A stretch of 64,000 bases of DNA from Microcebus murinus (lineage: Eukaryota > Chordata > Mammalia > Primates > Cheirogaleidae), in the NCBI RefSeq assembly GCF_040939455.1, contig NC_134115.1, forward strand, positions 26,996,727 through 27,060,726, in the 5' to 3' direction. Of this stretch, positions 48,421-61,680 are shown one piece after another (positions within the stretch are counted from its first letter, which is position 1; each line of letters starts with the position of its first letter). Below the pieces are notes generated by a model, which saw only the letters and a program-made list of their open reading frames with translations, was not told where the DNA came from and ran no database searches. The position numbers were made by a program, and so were the translations under genes.

Positions 48421-48539
48421 CACTTACCAATTTTGACTGTTTACTATGTGCCAAGCAATTACAGTGGGTCCTTTATTTATAAATTTCCTTTGATGACCAG
48501 TCTCTGAAGAGCTCTTTTAACAGCTTTTACCTCATTTTC

Positions 48540-48930
48540 TTTATTTCTGCTCAAGTGGAACCTCAGGCCTTCCTACGCATCCCCAGCCCTTCTTACCCCC
48601 ATTTTCTATTTAATTTTGTTTCATATCATTTATCACATGGGCATGATATCAAATACTTGTCTGTATATTTGCTTATATTCTGTCACATCCACTAAGATGG
48701 CAGCCCCATGAGACCATGAGCTTTCTTTTGTTTGTCACTGGAGCTCCCGGTGTTCTATTGTATTTAGAGCAATAGGTGCTACATATTTACTCATTGAATG
48801 AAGTGAAGCACTATCTCCATTTTTGTAATTGAGGAAACTGTGTAAAACTTGAGTGATAACTCCAAGCCACATAAATAGAAAGTGGTAGAAATAGACCATA
48901 CTCCAGTCTTGTTTGGCTTCAAACCTTTCT
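48540..48930. mobile_element. L2 fragment followed by reverse MIR
   Basis: L2-like pattern at 48560-48800 (catttatcac, ccactaagatggcagccccatgag, actcattgaatga). Reverse MIR at 48805-48930 (ctccatttttgtaattgaggaaactg, agccacataaatag). Confidence 0.55.
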
Positions 48931-50685
48931 GTCTCTCATTACACCAGGCCGGAACTTTCCTCATCCCCGATATAACAAGGAGGGATTCTAATTAAATAAA
49001 GGACAGATGACACAATAGCTCTTCAAGAGACAGTTTTTTTGCTAAGTCACACCCTTCAGAATCCCTAAAGTCATAATGAATATGTTGTCATCTATTCTAC
49101 CTGTACAGCTAATCCAGTTATATGTTTACATTTGGGGAATTTGCAGAATCTAAGATAAAGTGATGTCTTGAATGAAATTAAGTTGAAGGGAACATTATTA
49201 TGAAAGAAATGATATGAAGATCAGTTCAATATGAGACCTGGATATTGGAAAATAGTAAACATATGGAGAAATAATTCTTATAGTTTTTACATGGGGCCTG
49301 GGGTTTTCTTAGCAGGAAGACAAAACCTACCACAAACATGCTGTTATGTGATTTAATATAGGAAAGCAATTTATTATGAATCAGTGGGATGTTTGTAGGT
49401 AGACTCCATTTGCTCATTTATTTCAGGGACCCAGGGTCACAGAACGGTGGAGGAAGTGGGGACTTTGCTTGTTGTCTACTTCAAGCTTAAAGGGAAATGA
49501 ACTGCGCTGTGCTTAAGTTCTTGTTAGTTAGCTTATTTTCTTATGTAACTTTTCTTCTTCTTTTTTTTTCTTTCCTGACCTAGTGTCCCTAAAACCAGGT
49601 CTTTCTTTTGTCCGTAGGTCTACATTGTTAAAATGAGCAGATTCTAGCAAGAAACGGGATTGTATCTTATTATTTTATTTCCTTTCTGAAAAAGAATAGA
49701 TTCTTTTCCCCAGGCAAATGCTTATGAACATTCATGTGATTATTCAGTTAAAAAGAAAAAGGATATATTCTTGTGTCTGAGTAAATCTTTAGTGATTCAC
49801 AGTTACTGGTTTGCTTAATTGTAGACTTCTCTGTCATTACTTTCAGTGCCCTGGGTCAGTAACTTCCCCAAATGATAAAAGACATTTTATTTAATGAGAC
49901 ATACTATTCTAAGCTGCAGGTATAAATATTATTTTATTGTCTTGCTCGTGAGATGCTTAGACCTTCTGCCTCCTAGGTTGGTGAAGATTTTAAAAATCAC
50001 TCTCTTGTCCCAGTTTAGCTCTGAGCCTCATGTTAAATCCTAAGAGGATTTATAATCCTTTATAGTCATTTGGAATAACCAGTTGGGTTCTGCGATAAGC
50101 AAACAAATTAGCCAACCTTCCTTTAATGATTCTCCCTTTCTCCCTGACACCGCTGAAGGCAGATGTGTTAAGGTAATCTGCCCACCACACACACACGTTT
50201 TACCCTGACCAATTAGCGGTTGGAAATGTCCAGAAGAATATCCCATTTAATTAGCCATGGACAAACGATGACTGCTTGTGTCTCATACTGTCTTTGAATG
50301 TTCAAGTTCCCTTAAAATGGTTCAAGAATTAGTTTTCAACATTGTCTTGGAGCTGATACTTCCTAATAGTGGTGAATAGAAATATGAAGGTTGCCCCAAG
50401 AATAACAATATCCTTTTTTTGGTCAATGGGAGCCTAGCTCTCTTTTTGTTGTTGTCATATTCCATCTCTCTGCTTATTATTTGCTTTCCTGTTTCTCTCT
50501 TTCTTTTATTTTTTGCTTGCATATCATCATCCTACTGTGAAATAACCTCACATTTTTTTGTTCTAGTCTTGTTATTTTTCCTGTTTGACATTTATAAATA
50601 AACAGCTTCCAAAAGCCAAATGAACTTAAATACCTCAAGTTTAGCATATATTAATAATTTTTTCCATTTATTTCATAAATAATTT
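48931..50685. other. Unique noncoding sequence
   Basis: No gene or clear repeat recognised. Short ORFs here have no resemblance to known families. Confidence 0.45.
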
Positions 50686-50689
50686 TGTA

Positions 50690-50945
50690 TATTCGGTGTG
50701 ATGTAGGCCTAGGGACACAGTGGGATCTGAGCCAGGTTCAGGGTCTACCCTCAAAAATTTGCAGATCAAAGGGGTGACAAGCTTCTGCAGGCACTTAAAT
50801 CAGTATGATGTGTTATAGTAGTACAGAAAGCTATGGGAACATGTACCAGGGGCTTCCTGGCCAGGAAGCAGGAAGAATTCCCAGAGGAAGTGCGATGTAA
50901 GCTGAGACTTGCTGGGTGAGAATGAGTTAGCTTAGAAAGAGATTT
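50690..50945 (+). mobile_element. L2 LINE fragment
   Basis: L2 body pattern: ttcagggtctaccctcaaa, gtatgatgtgttatagtag, aggggcttcctggccaggaag, gaggaagtgcgatgtaagctgagact. Confidence 0.55.
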
Positions 50946-51114
50946 TTCAAAGCACATGTTTACTTCTTTTGGGCTTATGAGCTTCTAGTTCTGGCAAATG
51001 TATCTTATGCAGAAGACCAGGGCCAGAAGAGTTGTTTCAAACCCAAAACAACTCATTGATTTGAAAATCAAACTTAATGTATACAATTATGAGCAAATGG
51101 TGCGGCATGGTGAT

Positions 51115-51290
51115 GTGAAAATAGAATAACTTTGGAATGATAGGGGTTTGCGTTCAAATCTCATCTCACCCCTGCTGTTTAACTGTGAGCCCTGGACACA
51201 CCACTTAACTACACTCAAGTCTTTAGTTTTCTCTACCCAGGTTTTGTTTAGATTCAATGATGTATAAAGTATCTGCACACAGTAACTCTT
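51115..51290 (+). mobile_element. MIR SINE
   Basis: gggtttgcgttcaaatctcatctcacccctg, then ctgtgagccctggacacaccacttaact, then tcaatgatgtataaag. Confidence 0.65.
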
Positions 51291-52295
51291 GTCAAAATGG
51301 TATCAGTTTGTTATTGATTCAGGACTCTTGAACAGGATCTGAAACCATCCATTACATTATACATTAGCAGTAGGGTGAGCAAGTTAGCCTGCTCAAAGTC
51401 ATTTGAACTGAGTGATGGATTTTTGTTCCTTATTCATGATATATGTTGCCCAAAACATATATCAGAGCCATCAGAATGGCTAGATAGTAGAAAAGAGAGT
51501 TTTATTGGCAATATTAGTTTGCAAACTGGGGAAAGATAGTCTGATGTGAGCCAAAAGTGCTCTCTCTGACGAACAAAGAGGAGATTAAAGGTTTTATTAA
51601 AAAAGAGAAATGTTATATATTGTTCTCTGAAAAATTTTCATTAGCATTAGTAAGGGTTTGGGAAACTGGCAATCTCTGATTGGTGAGCAACTGGCCGTTG
51701 AACAAAATTAGTCCTAGTTGTAGCTAGTTATCTCAGATGCTATAGATAAAATTGGTTTCAGGTTACAAGTCATTTTCAGCAGAAAGGCTTGTGGAGAATT
51801 ACATTCTTGGAGCAATGTTTCATACCCTGAGTCCTTTTCCCCCCGACTTCTCAGTTCTGTTTTATTTGGATATGACAAGAATGACCCAATTATGATGATC
51901 AACTTTCACACGTGGTACGGGTACATTTTTTCAGGATCAAATTACCCCATGCCAGCAAAGACAAGGTGATAGTTATGATTTTCTTGCATTTAGTAGTGAA
52001 CCCAAATAATGTTAGTTTTAAAAATAGTGTGAATTTTATGTTTTTTATGGACTCGAGAATCTATGCTAACCGTTTTGGAGTGCTTCTTTGTCCCTTTGCA
52101 GTTTTTTGGAGCACACCTTTGAAGTTCTATGTTTTATTCCTTTAATTTTAAAAAAAGATGAATTTGGTAGAACTATGTGTATTTCTTTAACAATCTCTTG
52201 ATCCAGAGTCTGTGGAAAACAGTTCCATGGCAAACCACATTTAAGCAGTGTGTGCATGGGAGGCAGTCGCTGTAGAGGTTGGGAATTTAGATACG
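51291..52295. other. Unique noncoding sequence
   Basis: Contains a perfect 11-bp inverted repeat with a 6-nt loop at 51437-51464 (TGATATATGTT and its complement). No gene recognised. Confidence 0.5.
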
Positions 52296-52299
52296 AGGT

Positions 52300-52490
52300 A
52301 CCCTTGTTGTGTTCTAGTTCTGGCTCTGCTACATACTAACTTGGGCAAGTTCGTATTATCGAGCCTCTATTTTCCAATCTCTACAATGAGGTTAACAATA
52401 GCCATGTGACAGTAATTTCAGGATCAATTGAAATAATGAATATAAAATACATATTACATGCTAAGAATAGAGCAAGAGCTAAATTAGTGG
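52300..52490 (+). mobile_element. MIR SINE
   Basis: gttctggctctgctacatactaacttgggcaagtt, then ccaatctctacaatgaggttaac, then the end ttacatgctaagaatagagc. Confidence 0.75.
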
Positions 52491-54690
52491 CAACTATCAT
52501 CTCCCAGTTTGGCTTGGAACAAATGCACAACTCCAGATCTGTTGGCAGGTGGACTCCTTATTTGACTAGTATAGGTATCACTTGAGACTAAGATATCTAT
52601 TATCACACTGGATAATGATGGCAGACCAGTGTTATTAACCTAGGAGTAATAGCAAATGCCTTCTTATTTCACTGGGCATTTCTCTTAATATGCTTTTAAC
52701 TCTTCAATAGTATTAATAATTTGTTGGGTTCCAGCAAAGCCCACATGCCGAAATTTTGCCATGTGAAAATTGTATCAGAATGATCCTTTAGGACCATTAG
52801 TATAGAGAGTAAAATGAGTACAGTTAACGTTTCTGGTTTCTCAACCTTAGCATCAGCGAGGCTTCTTGTTTTCAAAGCACTGGTCTGAAGATGATTTTGC
52901 TTTTTTAGTTTGTTTGCTTGTTTTAAATGAAAGAATCGCTCTTTATGTTCTTAAGCAATCTCAATGACATGCCGCTAGGCTTTCCTGAACCCATGCCTAC
53001 TAAGCTTAATTCTTAAGGTGGTTATTATTATCATTTTTTATCTTCACATGCGTTAGACTAAATTACATGCAATCATTAGCTAGAGCCATAATCTGTGTTC
53101 CCAAATCTCTCAGCTTTAGTAGCTACGGATACTGTTTAATTTGAAACTTTAGATCTAATTCATTATGTTAGAAGAAAAAGTATTTAATTACAAGTTATGA
53201 GAATTGTTATCGATTATATCCAGAAGGTTTACCTGTAGTCATAGAGATAGGCAGTGATATTAAGTAGAACAAATTATTCTGGTAATTGTTAGTTTGAAAC
53301 TTTAATTTCAACTCATATTTTTAGAGTGCATAAGTACACTGGCTTCCCTGCTGGAATTGCTTTAACAAGATAATAGCAACAGTACACTATCCTTCAGGGC
53401 CAGCCTATGGGAAATAGTGAAGGAGGCAGAGTTTTTTGTGTTTTATTTTGTTTTTGTCACAGCTTCCAGTAGCCTCCTTGCTGTCCTGAAGAACTCCCCA
53501 AGGTGAGCATCTTTGACTGTTCTTAGACCCTGCTCTTCTCTTCCTGAGGTCAATAGCCTTAGGTCTGGGCTGACTGTTAATGGCTACAGGTGCATCTCCT
53601 CCCAGGAGAACTGGGTTTGTAATGAACTATTCCTGAATAAGGAAACCTTAAGGAAAAACAAAAAGCCTCTGCACTGAGAGATGTTCAGGTCATGCCTAGA
53701 CGGGGCATAGAGGAATCCTGTGTGAAGTCCATCCAGTTGCTCGCATATATGTGAGGTGTGGCCTTCAGGGGCCTCATTTGTGGGCATGGTTAATGTGGCA
53801 GAGACAGAACTAGCTGTGAGTGACAAGCCCAAGGAGCCATCCCAGTGTGGCATTAAGTAGTGTGTAATCTTGAGACAAATGGCCTCCAAGCTGAGACTTG
53901 GTTCGCTTGCCTGTATAACGAAGGGGCTTCCACTGGAACGTTCTGTGATTATATAATTTCTCTCACCTCGTTTTGCATGCTACTTCCACTGGACTGCAGG
54001 TAAAAAAAAAAAGTAGCAAAGATTTTGTTTTTCAAATATACGTGAAACTGATCTGGGACAAATGACTAGTTCTTCAGCCTTGTAATGAATCCAGTTTAAT
54101 TTATTTCAGGTTTTTGGTGGAAATCGTAGTGTAGTGTAGACTCTGAAAAGTCTAGAGCCATTTCATATGGAATAATTCATAAGCACTAAAAATGATAAAA
54201 GCCATTTTTACATGCCAGAAATTTCTCCATTGCTGTAAAAGTGCCATGGGGACAGTACAAATGAATATGAAGTCTACTCGAAAAGTAAGCTTGGGTACAA
54301 ACACAGAAGAGAACAAACCTTGTTCCCTTTTCCAGCCGGCTTGCCACAAGTAGGCCCCTCATGTGTAAAATTCCTATAGCTACTACTGTCTCATCAACAA
54401 TTTTGGTTGTGGTCAGCCACAAGGACAACGCATGAACCAATCCCTGCTATCGAATACTTCCACCATGGGGATAAACTTATTCTAGTCTCTTTTGCTTCAT
54501 AGACCTTCACCTTGTCCCTTTCATTTTCCCAAAATTCTTCGAATGAGAATTAAATTTTTTCTTATGCTATGGTTTCTCAAAACATCATAGGGATATCCAG
54601 TGGTCTGATATATTTATTAGTTTTTGGAATTTCAAAGCTTATTTCAGAGCTAGATGATAGTTAAAAATTTTCAATGTCTAATTTTTAAAA
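52491..54690. other. Unique noncoding sequence
   Basis: Includes the open frames 53584-53889 and 54152-54440 (minus), which show no domain I recognise. No repeat assigned. Confidence 0.4.
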
Positions 54691-54850
54691 AGTTGTCATG
54701 AGGAATTTCTACTATACACAAAAGGAGAGAATAATATAATGAACTACCATATATCTATCAGCTTGCTCCCGCAATTTCAACATTTTGACAATCATTCTTC
54801 TTGATTATTTTTTGGAACATTTTTATGTTAACTACACTATTATAATTAAT
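54690..54850 (+). mobile_element. Old LINE-1-like fragment
   Basis: Pattern aaaggagagaataatataatgaactaccatatatctatcagc, typical of the 3' part of old L1M families. Short and diverged. Confidence 0.5.
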
Positions 54851-57790
54851 AAAAACTATTACTTGATGATATGGTGCTATGCTCTGGCTATCAAATCTTC
54901 TTTAGAAAAATTCAGTTGAATGTATAGAGAACTGCAAATGAGCTGTTTTATCTGATTTTAAAGACAGCTGATGCTGTGCAATCAGAGACCATCTCTAAGA
55001 GCTGGTGTATGATATTGTCTTTTTATGAAGCATCTACTGGACTGTGAGCTCACAGTCTGTGGTTTCCAATTCAGAGATTAGAATAAGCAGAAACTGAATG
55101 TCTTTGTTACTCTTTCATTCACAACTGTAGTACCTAGTCCAGTACTTTGTAATGAAATATCTGATATATTTTAAGGTTGATTTCAGTGAAATTAATATAT
55201 TCTCTTGAAATTCTTAAGTTTCATCTGTTACTTAGCTTTCATTACCTTTGTACCCAGAAATGTTAATAACAAAATTATATTTATAATATAATGCTAGTCT
55301 ATCAGTTCACTGATTACCAAAATGGTAGAGACTTGTTCAAGGTTAAATAATTGACTAATGAATCCAACAGATTCATTACCTCCTACTCAGCTCTATGCCC
55401 TTTCTTTATTTTACATTAATGAATGTTATCTCCTAATTCTCACTCTTTGGGTGCAATAGAGCAATTACTGTAGTTAATCCTCTCCTACCCTTAGTTCTTA
55501 AAGCTTGGATAAAGGACACTGAATCTTGGCTTCAAGAAACTCAGTGAAGCACCATATCATAAAAAGAAGCATGACCGAATTCTTAACAAATGTACAATTT
55601 ATTTTATTTTGATGTGTAAAAAGCCATATATTATTTTTAGAAAAATTTAAAGGGCTATGAGATGTGATTGCAGCTCATAAAAAGTTTGGGTATTATAGGC
55701 TACACTTATTCACTCTTTTGGCAATAGCATCTATATGTTGCAAGCCCTGATAACCATCTGGATGAAACGACATTTCCAGAGCTATCAGGTTTATTTACCT
55801 CCCTATGATCAAGTACTTGGAGGTAGAAGAGAGATGTCATTTCACGGCTTTAAAACTTCTGCCAACTCCTCCTTTCAGTTTACTTTGTGTTCTGTTCTTT
55901 CTAGTTTTCTAGCCACCACCTATTTTCTATTATTGATTTTCTTTCCAGGACCTTTATAGTTGAAATTTAAGATATCTTGTTATTAGAGGGGTTGTCAATA
56001 GATTATAAGGCATTTAGACTCATGGTCTATTTAATCTGAAAACAAGAACATGAAGCGTTAGCAAATGGATATGCTTGCAGCCATTAATTCTAGAGGTTAT
56101 ATCCTAACCAAGCAGTAGCATAGATTGGTTTAGTTGTTTTTACAGTATTGGTGATTGGGTTCATCTTACTTGGCCCTGCCTTACAAATAACATACATTTT
56201 CTAAAGCCTGTCTAAAGCTTTCTTGTAAGTCTGTGATTTTGAACTTGGTGTAGAGTTAACAGATTCACGTGGGGAATGAGCCCATAACCTTCTCCTCATT
56301 AAACCTTACCAATGAGTGAATTGCTTACAGAGAACCCCCTGCCAAAAAGAGAAAATAATAAAACACTGTTGAGAATGATAATGTTTTATAACAAAATCAG
56401 TTGACATTCGGTTACCGAACTTTCCCACTATTTTGCCAAAAGTGAGATTTGAACCCAAGTTGTCAAATTTATTGAAGATAAAATCATTAATATTTTCTGT
56501 TCAGTAAAGTAGGTTCAGTTGAGTAAGTATTGTGTTCTCTTAAAATACAATAAATACTGTACTCCTACCATATTGTTCATTCATTTCTGCACTTTTTCCT
56601 ACTCTACAAGGCTCCTATTGTACTAAGACTTGGAACAGAAATCTAGAGTAAGAGAAATTTGTTTGCAACATAGAATATTATCTTACATATTGCTTTGCAA
56701 GTGCTTTTGGAATCCATTTACTTCCTAACAGATTCATGGGAAAAGACTTAGAATTGCATAATTATTTGACTCTAGATCTCTCTGATCAAGAAAAAAAATG
56801 AAGAGACAAGAAGAGAAAAAGATGCATTTCTTTTGAGGAGATCGTATCACTTGAGTATGATGCATTTAAGCTTACTTAGAGCACAGCCCCCATGAGCAGA
56901 GGGCATGATTTGTAATGAAGAGAAGGCCAGTTAATTTTGGTGTGTGACATGACCACAGACAGTGTTCTCAGTTGCTGCAAAACTTCTGGCAAATGCAAAC
57001 TGTTGTTAATTAGAGACCAGGCCAGAAAATGTTGATGGATGTAAATTCATGCCAACATGAGGGGACAGTAGCGCTATCTTTGTATGTGATACAAGTGGTG
57101 TGAATTTCAGTACAACAAAACGTCTCTGACAATCCTTGTATTTGGAACTCCTGAGCTTTGGTTCATCATCCAGTTACTCATCCCTCACTGTTTGAGATAA
57201 TGGCACTTGAAGAATGTGAACATGCTTTTGAGGAAATATTGCCACTTTGGTTTGATGATAAATGACATAAAATTGTATCTTTACACATAGTGCTTTTTAC
57301 TTCTTTAGAAATAAGAGACTACGCAGGAAATATTGATAATGCAGCAAGAAGTAAAGCTTGCGATGTTTGAAAATGACTCAAAGAAATAAATTTTAACTGA
57401 GTAGTAGTATTTTCATTAAAAAATTATTTTCCCCCATAGCAAATAGAGCATGTGGGTGACCCTGAGTGTCATAGTTTTCCGAAGGATGGGCTCTCTGTTC
57501 ATAGGTGTCCTGCTGTCCTTTTTCACTGTTTTGTTTTTCATGGGTGCCATCAAGCCGTCAACCTCATGGCTTGCCCAAGAGCTGCCCTGGGAGAGTTTTC
57601 TTGTTCCCATTAAAAATGATCATGTCATGGTCCCTGCTCTCACTGACCTCTTTCTTTGGGGCTCAGGGTTGGGATACAGAGGAAAGTAAGAAAGTTTCAG
57701 AACTGAATCTGCATAATAAACAGAAAATGATAGAAATGTCTCAGTTTTCTGCTATTATGTCAAAAAGGTATATTGTTCACAATGACAATT
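54851..57790. other. Unique noncoding sequence
   Basis: AT-rich, no gene or clear repeat. ORFs at 55735-55959 and 57450-57689 look like chance. Confidence 0.45.
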
Positions 57791-57794
57791 GACA

Positions 57795-58015
57795 GCGTTG
57801 ATTAAAAACTTACTTTGTGCCAGACACTGACCCAAGTGGTTCCCATATTATCTCATTTAATTTCCACAGCAACTTAATAAAATTATTATCCCCATTTTAC
57901 AGTTGTGGAAACGGAGGCCAGGCCAAGTGAAGTAATGTGCCCATAAAGGTAAGAAGGAGGTGAGATTTGAATTCAAGCCCATCCTCTTAATCCCTGCTCT
58001 ATTTTACCATCTTAC
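57795..58015 (-). mobile_element. MIR SINE
   Basis: Well-preserved antisense MIR: acttactttgtgccagacactg, ttatctcatttaatttccac, ccccattttacagttgtggaaac, gtgagatttgaattcaagccc. Confidence 0.88.
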
Positions 58016-58677
58016 AGTATAGGGACATTAACTTCTGAGTGTTCTGGGTCACAGACACCACACAAAAATGGTTCAGCTAAAAGCACATAATATCCAGGGA
58101 CATAGTCCATGTAGCTGCTTCCATTGGTTGAATAGTTATCTACTTGGCTTGATTTCAAGAGAGGCAGAGAGACCCACCTGCTGGTTATTGCCTGAAATTT
58201 CATGATTACAGATTTCTTTTAGGGATGAGAACACGTTGAAACCTAATCAGCAACTAGCTAGCAGATTGTTTTCCCTGATGTGTGCTTTCTCTAAGTGCAA
58301 GGCTTTAGGTCATTTAAACTTTCATGTAAGTTTTGGTTGCTTTTACAAAATCCTAAAAATTTTTTTTCAACTTATTTGTGTCCTTCTAAGGGATTTAATA
58401 GTTATAGTCCCTGGAAAAAAAAACAGAATAGTCTGTGTTTTGCCATAGGTAAAAACATCTAAATATCCATGCTTTGTAACAACAAAGGTTTTGTTCTAGG
58501 TCATGCTATGTATCCACATCTGTTCTAGGTTGTTAGAGACCCAAGCCAAATGGAAAGAGATTCTGGAGGATCTTCCTATGGCAATTAACTATTTTTGCCC
58601 ACAGGTAATTCATGTACTTCCTCTTGTAGCTTATTGGAGAGAAATAGTCACATAGTCCCAAATAGCTACAAGGGGGC
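58016..58677. other. Unique noncoding sequence
   Basis: Nothing recognised. Confidence 0.5.
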
Positions 58678-59123
58678 TGTGTTAGTTTCTTAGGGCTGCC
58701 ATAACAAATGACCACAAACTAAGTGGCTTAAAACAACAGAAATTCATTCTCTGACAGCTTTGGGCTATAAGTCTGAAACCCAGGTGTTAGTAGGATTGGG
58801 TCCTTCTGTAATTCTGAGTGAGGATCTGTTCTACACCTCTCCTAGCTTCCAGTGGTTGCTCCCCATCCATGGAATTTCTTGGCTTGTAGAAATATCACTC
58901 TAATCTCTGTCTCTGTTTTCTCATGGCATTCTCCCCTGTGTGGGGCCTGTGTCCAAATTTCCCTCTTATAAGAAAACTGGGCATTGGATTAGTGCCCACC
59001 CTAATCCTCATTTTAACTTGATTATACCTGTAAAGACCCTTTTCCCAAATAAGTCTACATTCACAGGTACCCTGGGGTTAGGATTTGGGGATATCTTTTT
59101 GGGATACAATTCATCCCACAACA
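58678..59123 (-). mobile_element. MLT1-type MaLR solo LTR
   Basis: Full-length-type LTR in reverse: starts tgtgttagtttcttagggctgccataacaaa, contains tggcttaaaacaacagaaatt and cccaccctaatcctcattttaact, and ends ggatacaattcatcccacaaca. No retroviral genes adjoin it and no clear target duplication is visible. Confidence 0.9.
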
Positions 59124-60090
59124 GGAACCTTTGAAGTGCAATTGGATTATGGGGTTGGAAGGGAAGAGATGTGAAAATACATGGCAAAGGGCAGCAGTGA
59201 CTACTATGTTCCCCTTTGAAATTTGAAACGGAGACACTGCTTTTCAGAAGTTGCCAGGAGTTTAAGAAAGGTTAGCAGCTCAAAGAACTGAAGCAGACCT
59301 GACTGTGAACGTAAACCCAACAATCCACCTGCTAAGAATGTTTAAATATTTTGAATGTCTGAGGATACTATTTGGGAAAGAAGCTACAAGAATATTTGTG
59401 GTTTCAGTTATTTGAGGCCTCTACTTATTTTTGCCACCTCATGGAAGGAAGGGAAACAATTTTTGTGAGCACAGGGGCAGAATACAAACCAAGTCCTTTT
59501 ACCTTACTGGAGCATTTTGTATAGGATAGGAATATCTTCTTAGTGGCAATTGTGACCTAAGAATGACTTAGAAAAAAGTAGGGAAGACATTTTGGTCCCA
59601 GAGTTGGCTCAAGATTGAGGATATATGACAAAGAACATCACTGGATTACAAACAGTGATTCTGTGTAAATTGACGAAGAAAAATAAAGGATTAATCGAAA
59701 AGTCGACAAGCTGTATCTTTGGTTAATTATTACTTAGGTACCTTTTGAAACAAAATTGCCTTACTTTAAAATTCTGTTGTTTAAGGATGAATTATATTAG
59801 GGCAAATGAGCTGTGGAAAATGCATGGTTATAAATGTCCTGGGGTTGAGAAGCAGGCCCATTAGAAGCTTGTACCCACGGTGGGGCTTGGGTTGTCACAA
59901 GAACACTGTGTACCTAATGAGTGTGTGGGTGGCTAGGCTGCGGGGAGTGTGCTTGCGACCTGCCAAGTGGCAAAATAGAGTCATTGATATGGTAGCATCT
60001 GAAAACAGCCTTTATCCAGGGCCCTCTCTTGTTACAGAATGAGTCTTCTTGTAGCCCAACTGTCTCTACTGCCTGTTGCAACTTGGTTGT
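59124..60090. other. Unique noncoding sequence
   Basis: No gene or repeat recognised. Confidence 0.5.
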
Positions 60091-60510
60091 CGTCTTGGTC
60101 CATTTTTGTCTTGCTATAAAGGAATATTTGAGGCTGTGTGATTTATGAAGAAAAGAGGTTTATTTGGCTTGTGGTTCTGCAGACTATACAGGAAGCCTGG
60201 CACCAGCATCTGCTTCTAGTGAGGCTTCTGGAAGCTTCCACTCATGGCAGAAGGTGAAGGGGAGCAGGTGTCACATGGTGGGAGGTGGAAAGCAGGAGAG
60301 AGGGGGATGGGCAGTGCCAGGATCTTTGAACAAGCAGTTCTTGAGGGAAGGAATAGAGAACTCACTTCTTTGAGAGTGGCACCAAGCAGTTCATGTGGGA
60401 TCTTCCCCCATGACCCAAACACCTCCTATGAGGTCCCAGTTCCAGCACTGGGGATCAGATTTCAACATGAGACTTGATGGGGCCAAATAAACCACATCCA
60501 AACCATAGCA
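60091..60510 (-). mobile_element. MST/THE1-group MaLR solo LTR
   Basis: Reverse LTR: tggtccatttttgtcttgctataaaggaat, gaaaagaggtttatttggctt, ctcatggcagaaggtgaagggg, ending tttcaacatgagacttgatggggcc and ccaaaccatagca. Solo, no internal genes. Confidence 0.9.
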
Positions 60511-60699
60511 GGTTCGTATCTCCTATTGCCTGCCTCCCAGAGTCTGGGAGAGTCAGGGGGTATTGTTGTTGAGACCTTTCTTGCATCAGAATCTCAAATG
60601 TCAGCAAAAAGTGAACAAACATTTCAGGAGTGGAGAGAGTAAAGCATGTGGAAATAATAAAGACGGGCTATAGCTACAGCATATGGTGAGTGGCCCAGA

Positions 60700-60900
60700 T
60701 CTTAAAATAGTCAGCAGTTACTTGAGATACAGTAGAAAGACTAGGAAACAGAAGAACTGAGTTCTAGGCCAAGCTTTCTTACCAACCATCTGTGGCTTAG
60801 GCAGATCACTCATCTTCTTTAAAATTGGACCAGATATTTCCTAAACATCTTTCTGGCTGGAAATTACAGTAATTAAGGACGATTGCAACTTTCTGTTCAT
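60700..60900 (+). mobile_element. MIR SINE
   Basis: agaactgagttctaggccaagc, then ccatctgtggcttaggcagatcactcatcttctttaaaattgg. Confidence 0.6.
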
Positions 60901-61054
60901 CAATATATGTATTCATTGATTCATGGAGAATAGGCAGTCTTCCACATTGGGGGAGCCTTTATTTCATAAAACTGCCACATGTTTATAAAGGATGGGTATC
61001 TTAGGTTTGGGGTCAGAACTGGGTACAGGGGACAATAATAAAAATAATAGATAT

Positions 61055-61260
61055 ATTTACCAAGTATAATAATAAACACTTATTTCTATTGTCACTGTTC
61101 TAAATATTTTCTATGCATTAATCTTCAGACAATCCTGGAGGAGGAAATAGAACCACAGAAGGTTGAAGTCACTTGCCCAAGGCAACACAGGTAGTGACAA
61201 GGTGCCCTGACTGAGCCCTTGCTCCTAACCCTGTATTGTAATGCTTGCCACAGGTGAATA
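61055..61260 (-). mobile_element. MIR SINE
   Basis: Antisense MIR: aataataaacacttatttct, cattaatcttcagacaatcctgg, gaagtcacttgcccaaggcaacacaggtagt. Confidence 0.75.
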
Positions 61261-61324
61261 CACAGACATTAGGTGGGAAGGAAAAGCCAGGGCACAGTAG
61301 TGGCCTTGGACATCTCTTAAAATT

Positions 61325-61680
61325 ATGCATTCACTCATTTTACTCAACAATTACTGTGCACTTACTACATGCCTGTACCATCCCAGACACTAGAGAAAAA
61401 ACTGTAATTAAGAGAAGTCCAGTTCCTGCCTTCACAGTGTTTTTTGTGTAGTCGAGGGACATACGGAGTTAAACAGCACTCAGATTATGGTGTCAGAAAT
61501 TCTGATAGAGGCCAGATACAGTAAGAACACGTGTGTGTGTGTGTGGGGGGGGGCGCATCCTAGAAGAAGTAATGAGTAAATGTTTAAGCTGTAACCTGAT
61601 GGATGGATATGACGTGAAGAGAGTGGGTGAAGAAAGAAGAGCGTTTCTAGCACTCCAGAACAAGTGGTAAGAACCTAGAG
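61325..61680. mobile_element. L2 LINE fragment with GT/G run
   Basis: cactcattttactcaacaattactgtgcacttactacatgcc, then gtccagttcctgccttcacagtg. A (GT)7G9 run lies at 61531-61553. Confidence 0.55.

Noticed and set aside
53584..53889. 101-residue minus-strand ORF
   Set aside because: No domain, no splice context and no family resemblance; length within chance expectation.
54152..54440. Overlapping minus-strand ORFs of 65 and 84 residues
   Set aside because: I considered a retrocopy, but found no recognisable protein, poly(A) tail or target duplication.
57416..57792. Overlapping ORFs on both strands
   Set aside because: No recognisable family; the three overlapping frames argue for chance.
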